Assembly: GCF_036588685.1 (NCBI RefSeq)
Contig: NC_086376.1
Span: 15,763,911-15,827,910, forward strand
DNA length: 64,000 nt
Reading direction: 5' to 3'
DNA from: Mytilus trossulus
Taxonomy: Eukaryota; Mollusca; Bivalvia; Mytilida; Mytilidae
Below are positions 37,701 through 43,210 of this stretch, piece after piece. Within the stretch, counting starts at the first letter, position 1; each line of letters begins with the position of its first letter. The position numbers were made by a program, and so were the translations under genes. Below the pieces are notes generated by a model. That model was given only the letters and a program-made list of their open reading frames with translations, was not told the DNA's origin and ran no database searches.

Positions 37701-39179
37701 TAAACATTCAATAACATTTTGTGTATCATTCAGTTTAAACCATACAAAACTTGTTTGTGTATCATTTATCTTAATTCCTTATCATCTTACTGTGAATTAT
37801 TTGAATTAACCATGCAATACCTTTTTGTGCATCATTTAGCTTGTACCTTTCAATACCTCTAGGCTGGTGTATCAATTAGCTTTAACCATTCAAAACTCTT
37901 TTGTGTATCATTTAGATAAATACCTTTCAATACCATTTTGTGTTACTGTATCATTTAGCTAGTACATTTTTATACCTTTGATTACTGATTTGTGTATCTG
38001 CATTTAGTTTAATCCTTTCAATACCTTTTTGGGTATCATTCAGCTTGAACCTTTCCACTGCCAAATGAACAGAAATCTTGACTTCTTCTCCTATACATAT
38101 TTCTTGCTTAAGTTTTGGACCTCTAAAACTATCACCACTACTACAACTTGATGGTCTTGGTGATGAACTGTTTTGCCTTTGCATTATTCTAAAATGAAAG
38201 TTACAATAACACTTATTATTAAAAGTTCTTCACCTGAAAACTATTGCAGTGTAGCAAAATGCAAACACAACAGTTGCCCAATTTGAAAGCAAAATCGACC
38301 CTCCAAATATTTTACAACTTGGGTATTAATATTTCAAAAAAGTTTAATCTTCACAAAATCTTAGCCCACTTTATTAGAATGACAGTAACAAATTTAAAAG
38401 TATGTGGGTTGGTTGTTTTTATGGCACATATACTTGTAGTCCAAATAATTATGACGTCTTGAAAGGCTATTATATTTTTTTTCTTTGACGCCTTACTTCG
38501 TCGAATAGCCTTTCAAGACGTCATAATTATTTGGACTAATATACTTGTTGCAATTTGGAGAGTCAACTATCCATATATATAAATAACATTGTATATGGAA
38601 TGTAGACGAAGATTTTCACATACTTTAATTATAAAAAATTTACATGCACATCAGAAATGGAAAAAGACGCAATTTAATCAGTATATATATTGCCAATATT
38701 GATGAATGATGGTGCGTATTGGTGGCTGGAAAACACAGGCACTTGTTTCTGTCAATATGGGGTTTACTATCAATACCAGTATAAAAAAAACACGTGTTTT
38801 TTTATACTGGTATTGATAGTAAACCCCATATTGACAGAAACAAGTGCCTGTGCTGGAAAATGGTAGAAGAAATAAGTATAATAATCCTTAGATAATTCCC
38901 ATTCTTCTTTAGGTATAGAATACCATCAACATTTTGAAAACCTCACTCTGGCGCATGACTGACTGAGCAAGGTAGCTTCAAAGTTAATTACAATTTTTCT
39001 GAAATTTTTGAAATTTATCAAAGTCTAAAATTTTATTGATGTCAATGAAACAGATGCCTGTGGACATAACGTGTGAAATCAATTATTAAAAAAGAGTCTT
39101 ATTTGGACGGTTATTTAGAGAGCTACCTTCCTGCAATATACCTTTGCAAATAAGGTCCTGTTCCTTTAGACGAATCCAT
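5881..39179 (-). CDS. YTHDC2: YTHDC2, 3'-5' RNA helicase with R3H, ankyrin and YTH domains (32 exons)
   Basis: In the family this is a cytoplasmic DEAH-type RNA helicase that controls germ-cell RNAs with MEIOC and XRN1; Drosophila Bgcn is its relative. I joined 32 coding exons: 39142-39179, 38025-38188, 37517-37607, 36807-36994, 35841-36043, 35185-35351, 34839-34941, 34448-34604, 34160-34214, 33477-33648, 33070-33205, 31825-32017, 28635-28804, 25605-25692, 24841-24928, 24305-24385, 23709-23791, 22987-23092, 22401-22520, 21636-21801, 17764-17870, 17537-17631, 17061-17237, 16556-16809, 15461-15582, 13618-13713, 13050-13146, 11290-11409, 10542-10777, 9856-10007, 6842-6926, 5881-6231. All junctions are GT-AG, phases agree throughout, and no stop interrupts the frame. 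The product is about 1486 residues (human about 1430). Order: R3H, RecA1, ankyrin, RecA2, HA2, OB, YTH. Exon 1 is the least certain part. Confidence 0.95.
6506..6590. repeat. Imperfect hairpin
   Basis: Inner arms AACTGGGGAAGG (6528-6539) and CCTTCCCCAGTT (6556-6567), with outer arms ACTTTTTTGTA and ACAAAAAAGT. It lies in the last YTHDC2 intron (6232-6841). It is probably a degenerate MITE. Confidence 0.5.
7031..7315 (-). mobile_element. Short dispersed element (MITE-like), copy 1
   Basis: The segment shares CTCGCTTGAGATGGAAAAAT, AATAGCGATAAACAGATTAT and the terminal palindromic CTCAA/TTGAG stretches with 16020-16290 in the opposite orientation. It also shares them, more divergently, with 15715-15955. 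It lies in the intron between exons 32 and 30 of YTHDC2. Confidence 0.65.
7730..7783. mobile_element. 54-bp MITE with CACAGGCACT ends and 8-bp duplication
   Basis: Ends CACAGGCACT and AGTGCCTGTG are inverted copies, and the flanks are the identical 8-mer TGTGTATT (7722-7729 and 7784-7791). Related elements are at 38734-38852 and 61210-61269. The 8-bp duplication suggests a hAT-type origin. Confidence 0.75.
8201..9460 (+). repeat. Modular dispersed repeat, family A, two modules
   Basis: Begins TAGAGGCTCTAATGAGCCTG and ends CTTCGGGCCCGGTGAGCTAA. Inside, a module of about 495 bp (starting GTTAAAAATTG at 8423 and 8918) is repeated. It lies in the YTHDC2 intron between exons 31 and 30. A four-module copy is at 54541-56819. 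I recall this family as very abundant in mussels. No protein is encoded. Confidence 0.8.
11290..15582 (-). CDS. YTHDC2: YTHDC2 exons 25-28: conserved helix and disordered linker
   Basis: Exon 25 has an acidic stretch ([11 protein letters not shown]) and [11 protein letters not shown]. Exon 26 encodes [20 protein letters not shown], almost as in vertebrates. Exon 27 encodes [20 protein letters not shown]. Exon 28 is Ser/Gly/Asn-rich, probably disordered and poorly conserved. The linker leads into the YTH domain. Confidence 0.92.
11895..12833 (-). mobile_element. Non-autonomous hAT-like element, 6-bp target duplication
   Basis: Ends CATACCTGTCAAC and GTTGACAGCTATG, flanked on both sides by AGGTAT (11889-11894, 12834-12839). 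Its ends match, in reverse orientation, those of the element at 29616-30422, which carries a transposase remnant. No coding sequence is visible inside. It lies in the YTHDC2 intron 11410-13049. Confidence 0.8.
14001..15266 (+). repeat. Modular dispersed repeat, family B, copy 1
   Basis: Begins AACAAGAGTGCACACACTGA and ends GTTGCAGGCTCGACAAAAAC. It contains modules of about 145 bp built on GAACCATGAAAATGAGGTCA (clear starts at 14443, 14588 and 14733), then a different 3' part with a CCGCCG-rich stretch. It lies in the YTHDC2 intron 13714-15460. Other copies: 43211-44512 and 62621-63664. Confidence 0.8.
15715..15955 (+). mobile_element. Short dispersed element (MITE-like), divergent copy 2
   Basis: It contains GAGTTGAGATGACCAATGTT, CATCGCTATTTTACCTATAA, CTTAGTTTCTAGAGATAAT and AAAATAGTGATGAAT, parallel to the next copy at 16020-16290. 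It lies in the intron upstream of YTHDC2 exon 25. Confidence 0.55.
16020..16290 (+). mobile_element. Short dispersed element (MITE-like), copy 3
   Basis: Starts near TAGATTATCGTTGATC and ends near AAAATAGCGATAATAAAC. It matches 7031-7315 in reverse complement over most of its length. Confidence 0.65.
16556..17237 (-). CDS. YTHDC2: YTHDC2 exons 23-24: OB-fold domain
   Basis: Exon 23 encodes [20 protein letters not shown] followed by [20 protein letters not shown]. This stretch is nearly identical to the vertebrate protein and was one of the strongest identifiers of the gene. Exon 24 continues with the OB fold, including [20 protein letters not shown]. The OB fold of DEAH helicases contacts RNA and closes over the RecA domains. 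Confidence 0.96.
17537..22520 (-). CDS. YTHDC2: YTHDC2 exons 19-22: HA2 (winged-helix and ratchet) region
   Basis: Exon 19 encodes [20 protein letters not shown] and APEPPP, exon 20 [20 protein letters not shown], exon 21 [20 protein letters not shown], and exon 22 [20 protein letters not shown]. This is the helicase-associated region that follows RecA2 in DEAH/RHA helicases. The intron between exons 21 and 20 (17871-21635) is the second longest of the gene and holds a TTAA MITE, a hAT-like element and a modular repeat. Confidence 0.93.
18803..19490 (+). repeat. Tandem modular repeat of about 160-bp units
   Basis: Units carry TTGACCTCCATTTTGTCATC and CATAACTCCTGAACGGT; the anchor TTGACCT occurs at 18911, 19072, 19231 and 19384. 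It starts AACAAGAGGCTGTCATAACG, which holds a small TGTC/GACA hairpin. It lies in the YTHDC2 intron 17871-21635. Minus-strand frames across it are not genes. Confidence 0.7.
19730..21052. mobile_element. hAT-like element with 16-bp inverted ends and TATTT duplication
   Basis: Ends CAGTGTTCTCCCCAGG and CCTGGGGAGAACACTG are exact inverted copies, flanked by TATTT on each side (19725-19729, 21053-21057). Length 1323 bp. No transposase frame is visible, so it is non-autonomous. Confidence 0.8.
21337..21619. mobile_element. TTAA-bounded MITE (piggyBac-like), 283 bp
   Basis: Ends TTAAGGTGGTACCTAACACT and AGTGTTGGGTACCACCTTAA are inverted copies apart from one base. The outermost TTAA could be the target duplication used by piggyBac-type elements. 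It ends 16 bp from YTHDC2 exon 20, within its donor-side intron. Confidence 0.7.
21826..21955 (+). repeat. Short tandem repeat, about 61 bp x 2-3
   Basis: TTTTCTTTTAAATTCTAGTC recurs about every 61 bp (at 21831, 21892 and 21923 with decay). It lies just upstream, in transcript terms, of the exon 20 acceptor. Confidence 0.5.
22899..23062 (-). repeat. 82-bp tandem duplication of the end of YTHDC2 exon 18 and its donor
   Basis: The segment 22981-23062 (3' part of exon 18 plus the first intron bases) is repeated at 22899-22980 with a few substitutions. The copy carries its own CAG/GTAAAT donor. If the second donor were used, the reading frame would meet TAG after nine codons. Confidence 0.9.
22987..28804 (-). 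CDS. YTHDC2: YTHDC2 exons 13-18: helicase RecA2 domain
   Basis: Exon 13 (28635-28804) encodes [20 protein letters not shown]. Exon 14 gives [13 protein letters not shown] (motif IV region), exon 15 [14 protein letters not shown] and exon 16 [20 protein letters not shown] (motif V). Exons 17-18 carry motif [14 protein letters not shown] (residues about 722-733). All the conserved helicase C-terminal motifs are present. The 3' part of exon 18 with its donor is duplicated 82 bp downstream in the intron. The introns on either side hold large nested transposons. Confidence 0.95.
23234..23519 (+). repeat. Dispersed repeat, family E
   Basis: It begins ACAAGAATGTGTCCATAGTA and ends TCGTAGGAGGGCATAAAAA. 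It matches a family I recall from mussels. It lies in the intron between exons 18 and 17. Confidence 0.55.
26073..27968. mobile_element. Terminal-inverted-repeat element interrupted by a second element
   Basis: The left end CCACCGTGTATCATCA (26073) returns inverted at 27953-27968. The match continues inward, with small differences, to the AGGTACTAA/TTAGTACCT stretch, giving arms of about 45 bp. The inner element 26110-27129 sits in the left arm. It lies in the YTHDC2 intron 25693-28634. Superfamily unknown. Confidence 0.65.
26110..27129. mobile_element. hAT-like element with 8-bp duplication GGTACTAA
   Basis: Ends CAGGGCTTCCAAAA and TTTTGGAAGCCTTG are inverted copies with one mismatch, flanked by GGTACTAA at 26102-26109 and 27130-27137. 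Length 1020 bp, no transposase frame. The target lies in the left arm of the outer element, so this insertion is the younger one. Confidence 0.8.
28001..28312 (+). repeat. 52-bp tandem repeat, six copies
   Basis: TAGAGGCTTTAATTCCCTAG starts at 28001, 28053, 28105, 28157, 28209 and 28261, an exact 52-bp period with light decay. It lies in the YTHDC2 intron next to the element ending at 27968. Confidence 0.95.
29616..30422 (+). mobile_element. hAT-like element with decayed transposase, 6-bp duplication
   Basis: Ends CATACCTGTCAAC and GTTGACA-GGTATG are inverted copies, flanked by AAGCAG at 29610-29615 and 30423-30428. It contains the transposase remnant at 29817-30245. It is inserted inside the element at 28942-31427. 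The short element at 11895-12833 has the same ends. Confidence 0.85.
29817..30245 (+). pseudogene. hAT transposase C-terminal remnant
   Basis: The frame encodes [20 protein letters not shown] and [13 protein letters not shown], the hAT dimerisation motif. After an in-frame TAA it continues [20 protein letters not shown], then a TGA, then [20 protein letters not shown]. Two stops and the lack of the N-terminal DDE region show it is dead. Confidence 0.85.
30590..31012 (+). repeat. Common dispersed repeat, family F
   Basis: It contains AAGTCAGGAGCCTGTAATTC, CAGTGGTTGTCGTTTGTTTA, GGGGCCTTTTATAGCTGACT and GCAATCATACCACATCTTCT. Related pieces lie at 37131-37385, about 47150-47425 and 53930-54145, and reversed at about 598-760 and 2395-2470. 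Confidence 0.8.
31825..32017 (-). CDS. YTHDC2: YTHDC2 exon 12: ankyrin repeats inserted in the helicase core
   Basis: The exon encodes residues about 492-556 with ankyrin signatures [19 protein letters not shown] and [19 protein letters not shown]. In YTHDC2 these repeats sit between the two RecA domains and are reported to contact XRN1. The acceptor and the first 64 bases of this exon form the last unit of a 107-bp tandem array that runs into the upstream intron (31954-32790), so seven extra copies of this 3' splice site precede the genuine one in the transcript. Confidence 0.95.
31954..32790 (-). repeat. 107-bp tandem array carrying the YTHDC2 exon 12 acceptor, eight units
   Basis: The anchor GTAAAGCCC starts at 31954, 32061, 32168, 32275, 32382, 32489, 32596 and 32703, an exact 107-bp period. 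The unit at 31954 is the real exon edge (31954-32017) plus intron. The other seven units repeat the first 64 exon bases and the TTTTCAG acceptor in the upstream intron. Units differ by only a few bases. 107 is not a multiple of three, so use of an upstream acceptor with read-through would shift frame into a stop. Confidence 0.97.
33070..33648 (-). CDS. YTHDC2: YTHDC2 exons 10-11: charged linker before the ankyrin repeats
   Basis: Exon 10 (33477-33648) encodes a Lys/Glu-rich, probably helical or coiled segment followed by an acidic stretch ([11 protein letters not shown]). Exon 11 (33070-33205) encodes [20 protein letters not shown], which matches the helix that precedes the ankyrin repeats in the vertebrate protein. 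Sequence conservation is weak in exon 10 and good in exon 11. Phases fit on both sides. Confidence 0.9.
34160..36043 (-). CDS. YTHDC2: YTHDC2 exons 5-9: helicase RecA1 domain
   Basis: Exon 5 ends with the Walker A motif GETGSGKTT (residues about 219-227 of the model). Exon 6 encodes [20 protein letters not shown] (motif Ia region) and exon 7 [15 protein letters not shown] (motif Ib region). Exon 8 opens with the motif II box [12 protein letters not shown] (DEIH, a DEAH variant; the vertebrate protein has DEVH) and contains motif III SAA. Exon 9 encodes [22 protein letters not shown]-binding and hydrolysis residues are present, so the helicase looks catalytically competent. Acceptors are pyrimidine-rich and donors mostly GTAAG-like. 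Confidence 0.95.
36807..39179 (-). CDS. YTHDC2: YTHDC2 exons 1-4: N-terminus and R3H domain
   Basis: Exon 1 (39142-39179) would encode [12 protein letters not shown] and ends in phase 2; the next exon then opens with R-I-M in frame. If exon 1 is wrong, translation could start at the Met at 38184. Exon 2 carries a Ser-rich stretch and the helix ending [11 protein letters not shown]. Exon 3 gives the R3H core [18 protein letters not shown]. Exon 4 continues with [10 protein letters not shown] and [20 protein letters not shown]. These match the vertebrate protein closely in order and spacing. In exon 4 a second open frame also runs through; the frame given here is fixed by the exon 3 phase and by the family match. 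R3H domains bind single-stranded RNA. Confidence 0.85.
37131..37385 (+). repeat. Family F dispersed repeat fragment in the intron after YTHDC2 exon 3
   Basis: Contains CAGTGGTTGTCGTTTGTTGA, GGGGCCTTTAATAGCTGACT and GCAAGCATACCACATCTTCT. It lies between exon 4 and exon 3. Confidence 0.75.
37700..38050 (-). repeat. Degenerate minisatellite built from the end of YTHDC2 exon 2
   Basis: Units of about 36-48 bp with CCTTTCAATACCTTTTTGTG and GTATCATTTAGCTT (plus-strand) repeat about eight times. The unit at 38014-38049 spans the exon 2 donor: it contains the last 25 exon bases, which encode FKLNDTQK, and the start of the intron. All other units lie in the downstream intron, each with a potential G/GTATTG donor. 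Confidence 0.8.
38437..38538. mobile_element. 102-bp MITE with 9-bp duplication (Mutator-like)
   Basis: Ends TAGTCCAAATAATTATGACG and its inverted copy pair over about 35 bp, flanked by ATATACTTG at 38428-38436 and 38539-38547. Nine-base duplications are typical of Mutator-like elements. It lies in YTHDC2 intron 1. Confidence 0.8.
38734..38852. mobile_element. 119-bp near-perfect palindromic MITE with 8-bp duplication
   Basis: Arms start CACAGGCACTTGTTTCTGTC and meet at a central CACGTG flanked by A and T runs, with only one base of asymmetry. The 8-mer CTGGAAAA flanks it on both sides (38726-38733, 38853-38860). Same family as 7730-7783 and 61210-61269. Confidence 0.9.
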
Positions 39180-39567
39180 TATATTGTTTCACACACAAAT
39201 GTTGTCTGCTACACGGCATCCATTTTATTATCTTCGGAATCCATATCAATTTTGACCAATTTCAAATATATAAATTGTAATGTTATAACTGTTAATTTAA
39301 AGATTAAACTGTACGAATTTCGTGTGAAAGTACAATGTTATATATTCAACTTTTAAATAGTTATTTCATATAGGAAAACCCGTTATTTTAGAAGCATTTG
39401 ATTTCCTATCCCATACGGTCTTGATAAATGTGAAAGTAGAAACTTCCGGTCAAAGTACCATCCGGTTTTGGTTTTGGTTTCTACTTGATAAAAACAAAGA
39501 AACAATTTTATTTATTAATGAAGTATACAAAGAATTTCGGTAATTTTAAATCTAGTTCTTGTCCTTA
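39180..39567. promoter_or_regulatory. Upstream region of YTHDC2
   Basis: If exon 1 ends at the ATG at 39179, this stretch holds the YTHDC2 5' UTR and promoter. It may also start the plus-strand PHD-finger transcript, whose coding exon begins with a splice acceptor. I see no clear TATA box or initiator. Confidence 0.3.
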
Positions 39568-41291
39568 AGTAAAAGAGGGACGAAAGATACCAAAGGGACA
39601 GTCCAACTCATAAATCAAAAACATCGACAATAAAGAGCAAGTAGATCTAATTCTCCTAGACTTTTCAAAGGCCTTTGACAAAGTCCCACATGAACGACTA
39701 CTGTACAAGATCGACCATTACGGTATTAGAGGAACAACATTAAAATGGCTGAGAAACTTTCTGGAGGACAGACAGCAATGTGTACTTCTGGAAGGAGAAT
39801 CGTCAGAAACCTCACCAGTGCAGTCTGGAGTCCCACAAGGTAGTGTGCTTGGTCCGCTTATGTTTCTTATCTTTATAAATGACCTCCCAGAGTATGTGTC
39901 ATCTTCAAATGTTAGACTTTTTGCAGACGACTGCGTCCTCTACCGACAGATAAGAAGCGAAACGGATGTGAACACACTCCAAAACGACCTGGATGGACTT
40001 CAACAATGGGAGGCAGATTGGCAGATGGAATTCCACCCCCAAAAATGCCAACTCCTCAGAGTAACAATAAAGCGGAAAATAGTCAAGGCAAATTATAACA
40101 TCCACGGCCACATCCTAGAAGAGGTGGACTCTGCGAAATATCTTGGCGTCTCAATACACAAAACATTGAGTTGGAACAAACACATTGACAACATCGCAAA
40201 GAAAGCTAACTCCACCCGAGCTTTTCTTCAAAGGAACATCAAAAGTTGTCCTAGTAAAACAAAAGCATTATGTTATCAAACGCTTGTAAGACCACTCATG
40301 GAATACTCTAGCACCATCTGGGATCCATCTACTAAGGACAACATAAACAAATTAGAAGCTATACAACGTCGATGCGCACGATTTGTTCTTAATGACTACA
40401 GAAGAACGAGTAGCGTAACATCAATGCTACAAGCAATAAACTGGAAGACACTACAGGAAAGAAGAGCTCAGTGTAAGGTCATCATGTTCTACAGAGTAGT
40501 ACACGAACTGATTGCAGTACCAACAACGAATTTACAGCCAGTAATATCAACAGTAAGAGGACACAATGAACGATTCCTCGTTCCTTATGCCAGGACTCAA
40601 GTTTATCGTCACTCGTTTTTCCCAGATACCATCAGAATCTGGAATGGACTGCCACAACACATAGTAAGCTGCACAACCCTTGAATCATTCAAAAGGGGTG
40701 TGCAAGTGGTCCAGCTTCGATAGATGTACAACCTTGTTTTTATCGTTATTTTAAAAATCACCGTTTTCACTGTAGATAATCCGCACTTACCGCACATTTG
40801 TTGTTCTCACATCGAACATGTACATAAAACAGTACGATAATACTCCCCTGGGAGGCCTGTACTATAAAGGAAGAAGAAGAAGAAGAAGAAGAAGAAGAAG
40901 AAATCTAAAAACAACTGACAACGCCATGGCTAAAAATGAAAAAGACAAACAGACAAACAATAGTACACATGACACAACATAGAAAACTAAAGAATAAACA
41001 TCACGAACCCCACCAAAAACTAGGGGTGATCCCAGGTGCTCTGGAAGGGTAAGCAGATCCTACTCCACATGTGACACCTGACATGTTGATATATGTGATA
41101 ACAAATCCAGTAAATAGTCTAATTCGGTAGGTCACATTCATGAAAGGGAAGGGGATTGTAGTTCGATGTGAGGAACATATCCAATATCATTTTTGAAACA
41201 GTTATTCCATAACGGTCAACCAACTCGTGATGGCGTCCGTAAAATTTATGAAGGGATGAATTCAACTTCACCATTTGGAACTCTGTTTAGG
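39568..41291 (+). repeat. Dispersed mussel-type repeat, split by the LINE
   Basis: The segments 39568-39622 and 40901-41291 together form one repeat that I recall from mussel sequences. Examples of its motifs are AGAGGGACGAAAGATACCAA, GACAACGCCATGGCTAAAAA and CGGTCAACCAACTCGTGATG. The LINE lies inside it. The short frame that crosses 41193-41387 is a reading of this repeat and not a gene. Confidence 0.75.
39623..40900 (+). mobile_element. 5'-truncated non-LTR retrotransposon (LINE) with (GAA)n tail
   Basis: An open frame from 39623 to 40723 (about 366 codons, no start needed) encodes the C-terminal half of a LINE reverse transcriptase. It shows LLDFSKAFDKVPHERLL, SGVPQGSVLGPLMF, the catalytic FADD box in RLFADDCVLYR, AKYLGVSI, and the C-terminal RRCARFVLNDY and IRIWNGLP region. 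It ends in a (GAA)n run at 40870-40900. Flanks AAATCAAAAAC (39612-39622) and AAATCTAAAAAC (40901-40912) look like a target-site duplication. The element interrupts a dispersed repeat. It resembles Jockey/CR1-type elements; clade not determined. The frame is still open, which suggests a fairly recent insertion. Confidence 0.9.
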
Positions 41292-41394
41292 AATTCATCT
41301 ACAAAACACCAAAAAAGAGTTAATGATATATACTTTTTTTCTTCAACAGCTGCAGTTCAATTTGTAACAAGACAGCATGAATTTTAAAATTGCT

Positions 41395-41468
41395 TGTCTC
41401 CACTGGGACTCCAACTTGGGACCTCTGTATTACAAGGCAGCATGCATACTGGTATACCAACTGACCTT
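41395..41468 (-). other. Decayed tRNA-Thr(TGT)-like sequence
   Basis: On the minus strand the stretch contains an A-box-like GGTCAGTTGG, an anticodon loop CTTGTAA and the variable-region-like AGGTCC. The B-box-like AGTTGGAGTCC and a 3' GTGGAGACA follow. The 5' acceptor strand does not pair with the 3' strand, and the anticodon stem is broken. It is therefore a pseudo-tRNA or part of a tRNA-derived SINE, not a working tRNA. Confidence 0.4.
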
Positions 41469-41775
41469 AATGTCAAAAGAACTTCCTTAGCTCAACAGCT
41501 TACAGCTGACTTCGTATCTACCACATTTACTAAGGGGAGCAATCCTGTCACACTTCCACCACCTCAAGAATCATCATACCATCATGACTCTCACACAATA
41601 CAATGTTCAGTATTGTAAAGCCATTATGTATTAAAACCATGAGTTATTAATTGATAACTTTTTTATATACTGTCATTGTTTTTAAATCCTTTTATTAAAT
41701 GTATATCTTTAAATGAAATTAACTTTTTTAATTTTATTACAGGTACTGACATTTAAAAACATTGGATGAAACACA

Positions 41776-42123
41776 ATGCAAAATAATCACCAGGGACCAC
41801 CTATGCCTCCTAATTCTTCATCTAATGGTCCTACTCCACAACAGATGCCTGGCAAGGTTTATCCTATGAACCAGCCAATGGTTTTTAATCCATCCAACCC
41901 TAACGCACCACCAATTTATCCATGTGGAGTTTGTCATAAAGAAGTACATGATAATGAACAAGCTATATTATGTGAAAGTGGATGTAACTTTTGGTTTCAT
42001 AGGACTTGTTCACGACTTACAGAACCAGCTTATCTCATGTTAACCCAAGAAGTGTATGCAGAATGGGTGTGTGACAAATGTGTATCAACAAAAAACATAC
42101 CACCCATTAAAACTAAATCATAG
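41776..42123 (+). CDS. PYGO: Pygopus-type PHD-finger protein, short form without NHD
   Basis: The 115-residue frame has a Pro/Asn/Gln-rich N-terminus (1-47) and a complete C4HC3 PHD finger: C50, C53, C66, C70, H75, C78, C99, C102. IYPCGVCHKEV, AILCESGC, FWFHRTC and EWVCDKC match pygopus PHD fingers, which bind methylated H3K4 and BCL9 in Wnt transcription; the pocket Tyr and Trp (Y48, W73) are present. A TGA lies in frame three codons upstream of the ATG, so this exon starts its own coding sequence. It follows a good acceptor (41741-41742), so there should be a 5' UTR exon upstream. The N-terminal homology domain of pygopus is not seen anywhere in the window. It could be a short paralogue, a duplicate of the last exon, or an alternative transcript. 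Confidence 0.8.
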   Translation: MQNNHQGPPMPPNSSSNGPTPQQMPGKVYPMNQPMVFNPSNPNAPPIYPCGVCHKEVHDNEQAILCESGCNFWFHRTCSRLTEPAYLMLTQEVYAEWVCDKCVSTKNIPPIKTKS

Positions 42124-43210
42124 CTTTCATTTTACATTCATCTGTAAATTGTTTCATAGATTTCGACATTATTTAGCTTTTTAATCATGACATATCAAAT
42201 TTAATCTAGCTTTATTTTTATTTTTTTGTTCACATATCATCATGTTCACTCAGAATTAATTCTACTTAAAAGACATTATTTAATGGTATTAAATAATATG
42301 ATAAAAATGGTAGAAACATAAAGTACAACAATTTAATTCTATCATATTCATAAATATATGCACAAAGTCACACTATTGAAACTTTACTTTTTAGATTAAA
42401 CAAGTCAACTTTGACTCTAAACTAAATTTAAAAATAAAAACTGAAGATTATTTTGGAGTTATTATTTGTTTTATTGTAATTTTGAAACTACAACCAGCAA
42501 ACATCTCTTTTAAAGTGAAACATGCATGTATTGTACTGCAGTGAATTTACAAATGTATTTTATTTTAAATCTATTGTACTGCAACAATTATACATGAATT
42601 TTCACAATACTAATTATGAATAAGAAAAAGCATATCAGAAAATAAAACTTTTCTCGTTATTTTGAATATTTGTTTCTTTTTATTTTAGCTCCATTAAGTT
42701 ATATGTGAATTAATGGCATCCATCATCTGATGTCCGTCATTGTTAGCTTTTAACTTTAGTTACATGTACACTTTATATAAGAATGCTGGATTTTGATTGG
42801 TTAATTGCCAGTGTATTTTTCACAAATTTTAACCTTTTTCCTCATTTCAAAAGAATTTGACTGTTTTTCGCCACTGCTAGTGAATATGCCTCAAATTTTC
42901 CTCTAAGCCGTTGTATATCATATGCATGTATATGCCAATTTGGATATTAATTTTTTGCCCTTGCAAGCCTCTTCCCACCAGATATGTGTAAAAATCATAT
43001 AAAAGTACATGTATATAATTCTTACAGTACTTTGATAGTTATCCTCAAAATAATGGATTACAGTATCATTCAGGAGTATACAATTAAAAAAAGACTTCCC
43101 TTCACTTGTAAAGAGAGTTTCAACAGTTAAACCCATCTTTGGACAAAAATTCTCTCTTTAGACTGTTTTTTTCCACAAATACTTTTCCATAACATTATAT
43201 TTTTGTTCAG

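Noticed and set aside
41193-41387. 64-codon plus-strand frame before the PHD gene
   Set aside because: It reads through a dispersed mussel-type repeat and then unrelated sequence.
41394-41618. 74-codon plus-strand frame before the PHD gene, considered as an upstream pygopus exon
   Set aside because: No NHD motif, it crosses the tRNA-like sequence, and there is no convincing donor in a fitting phase.
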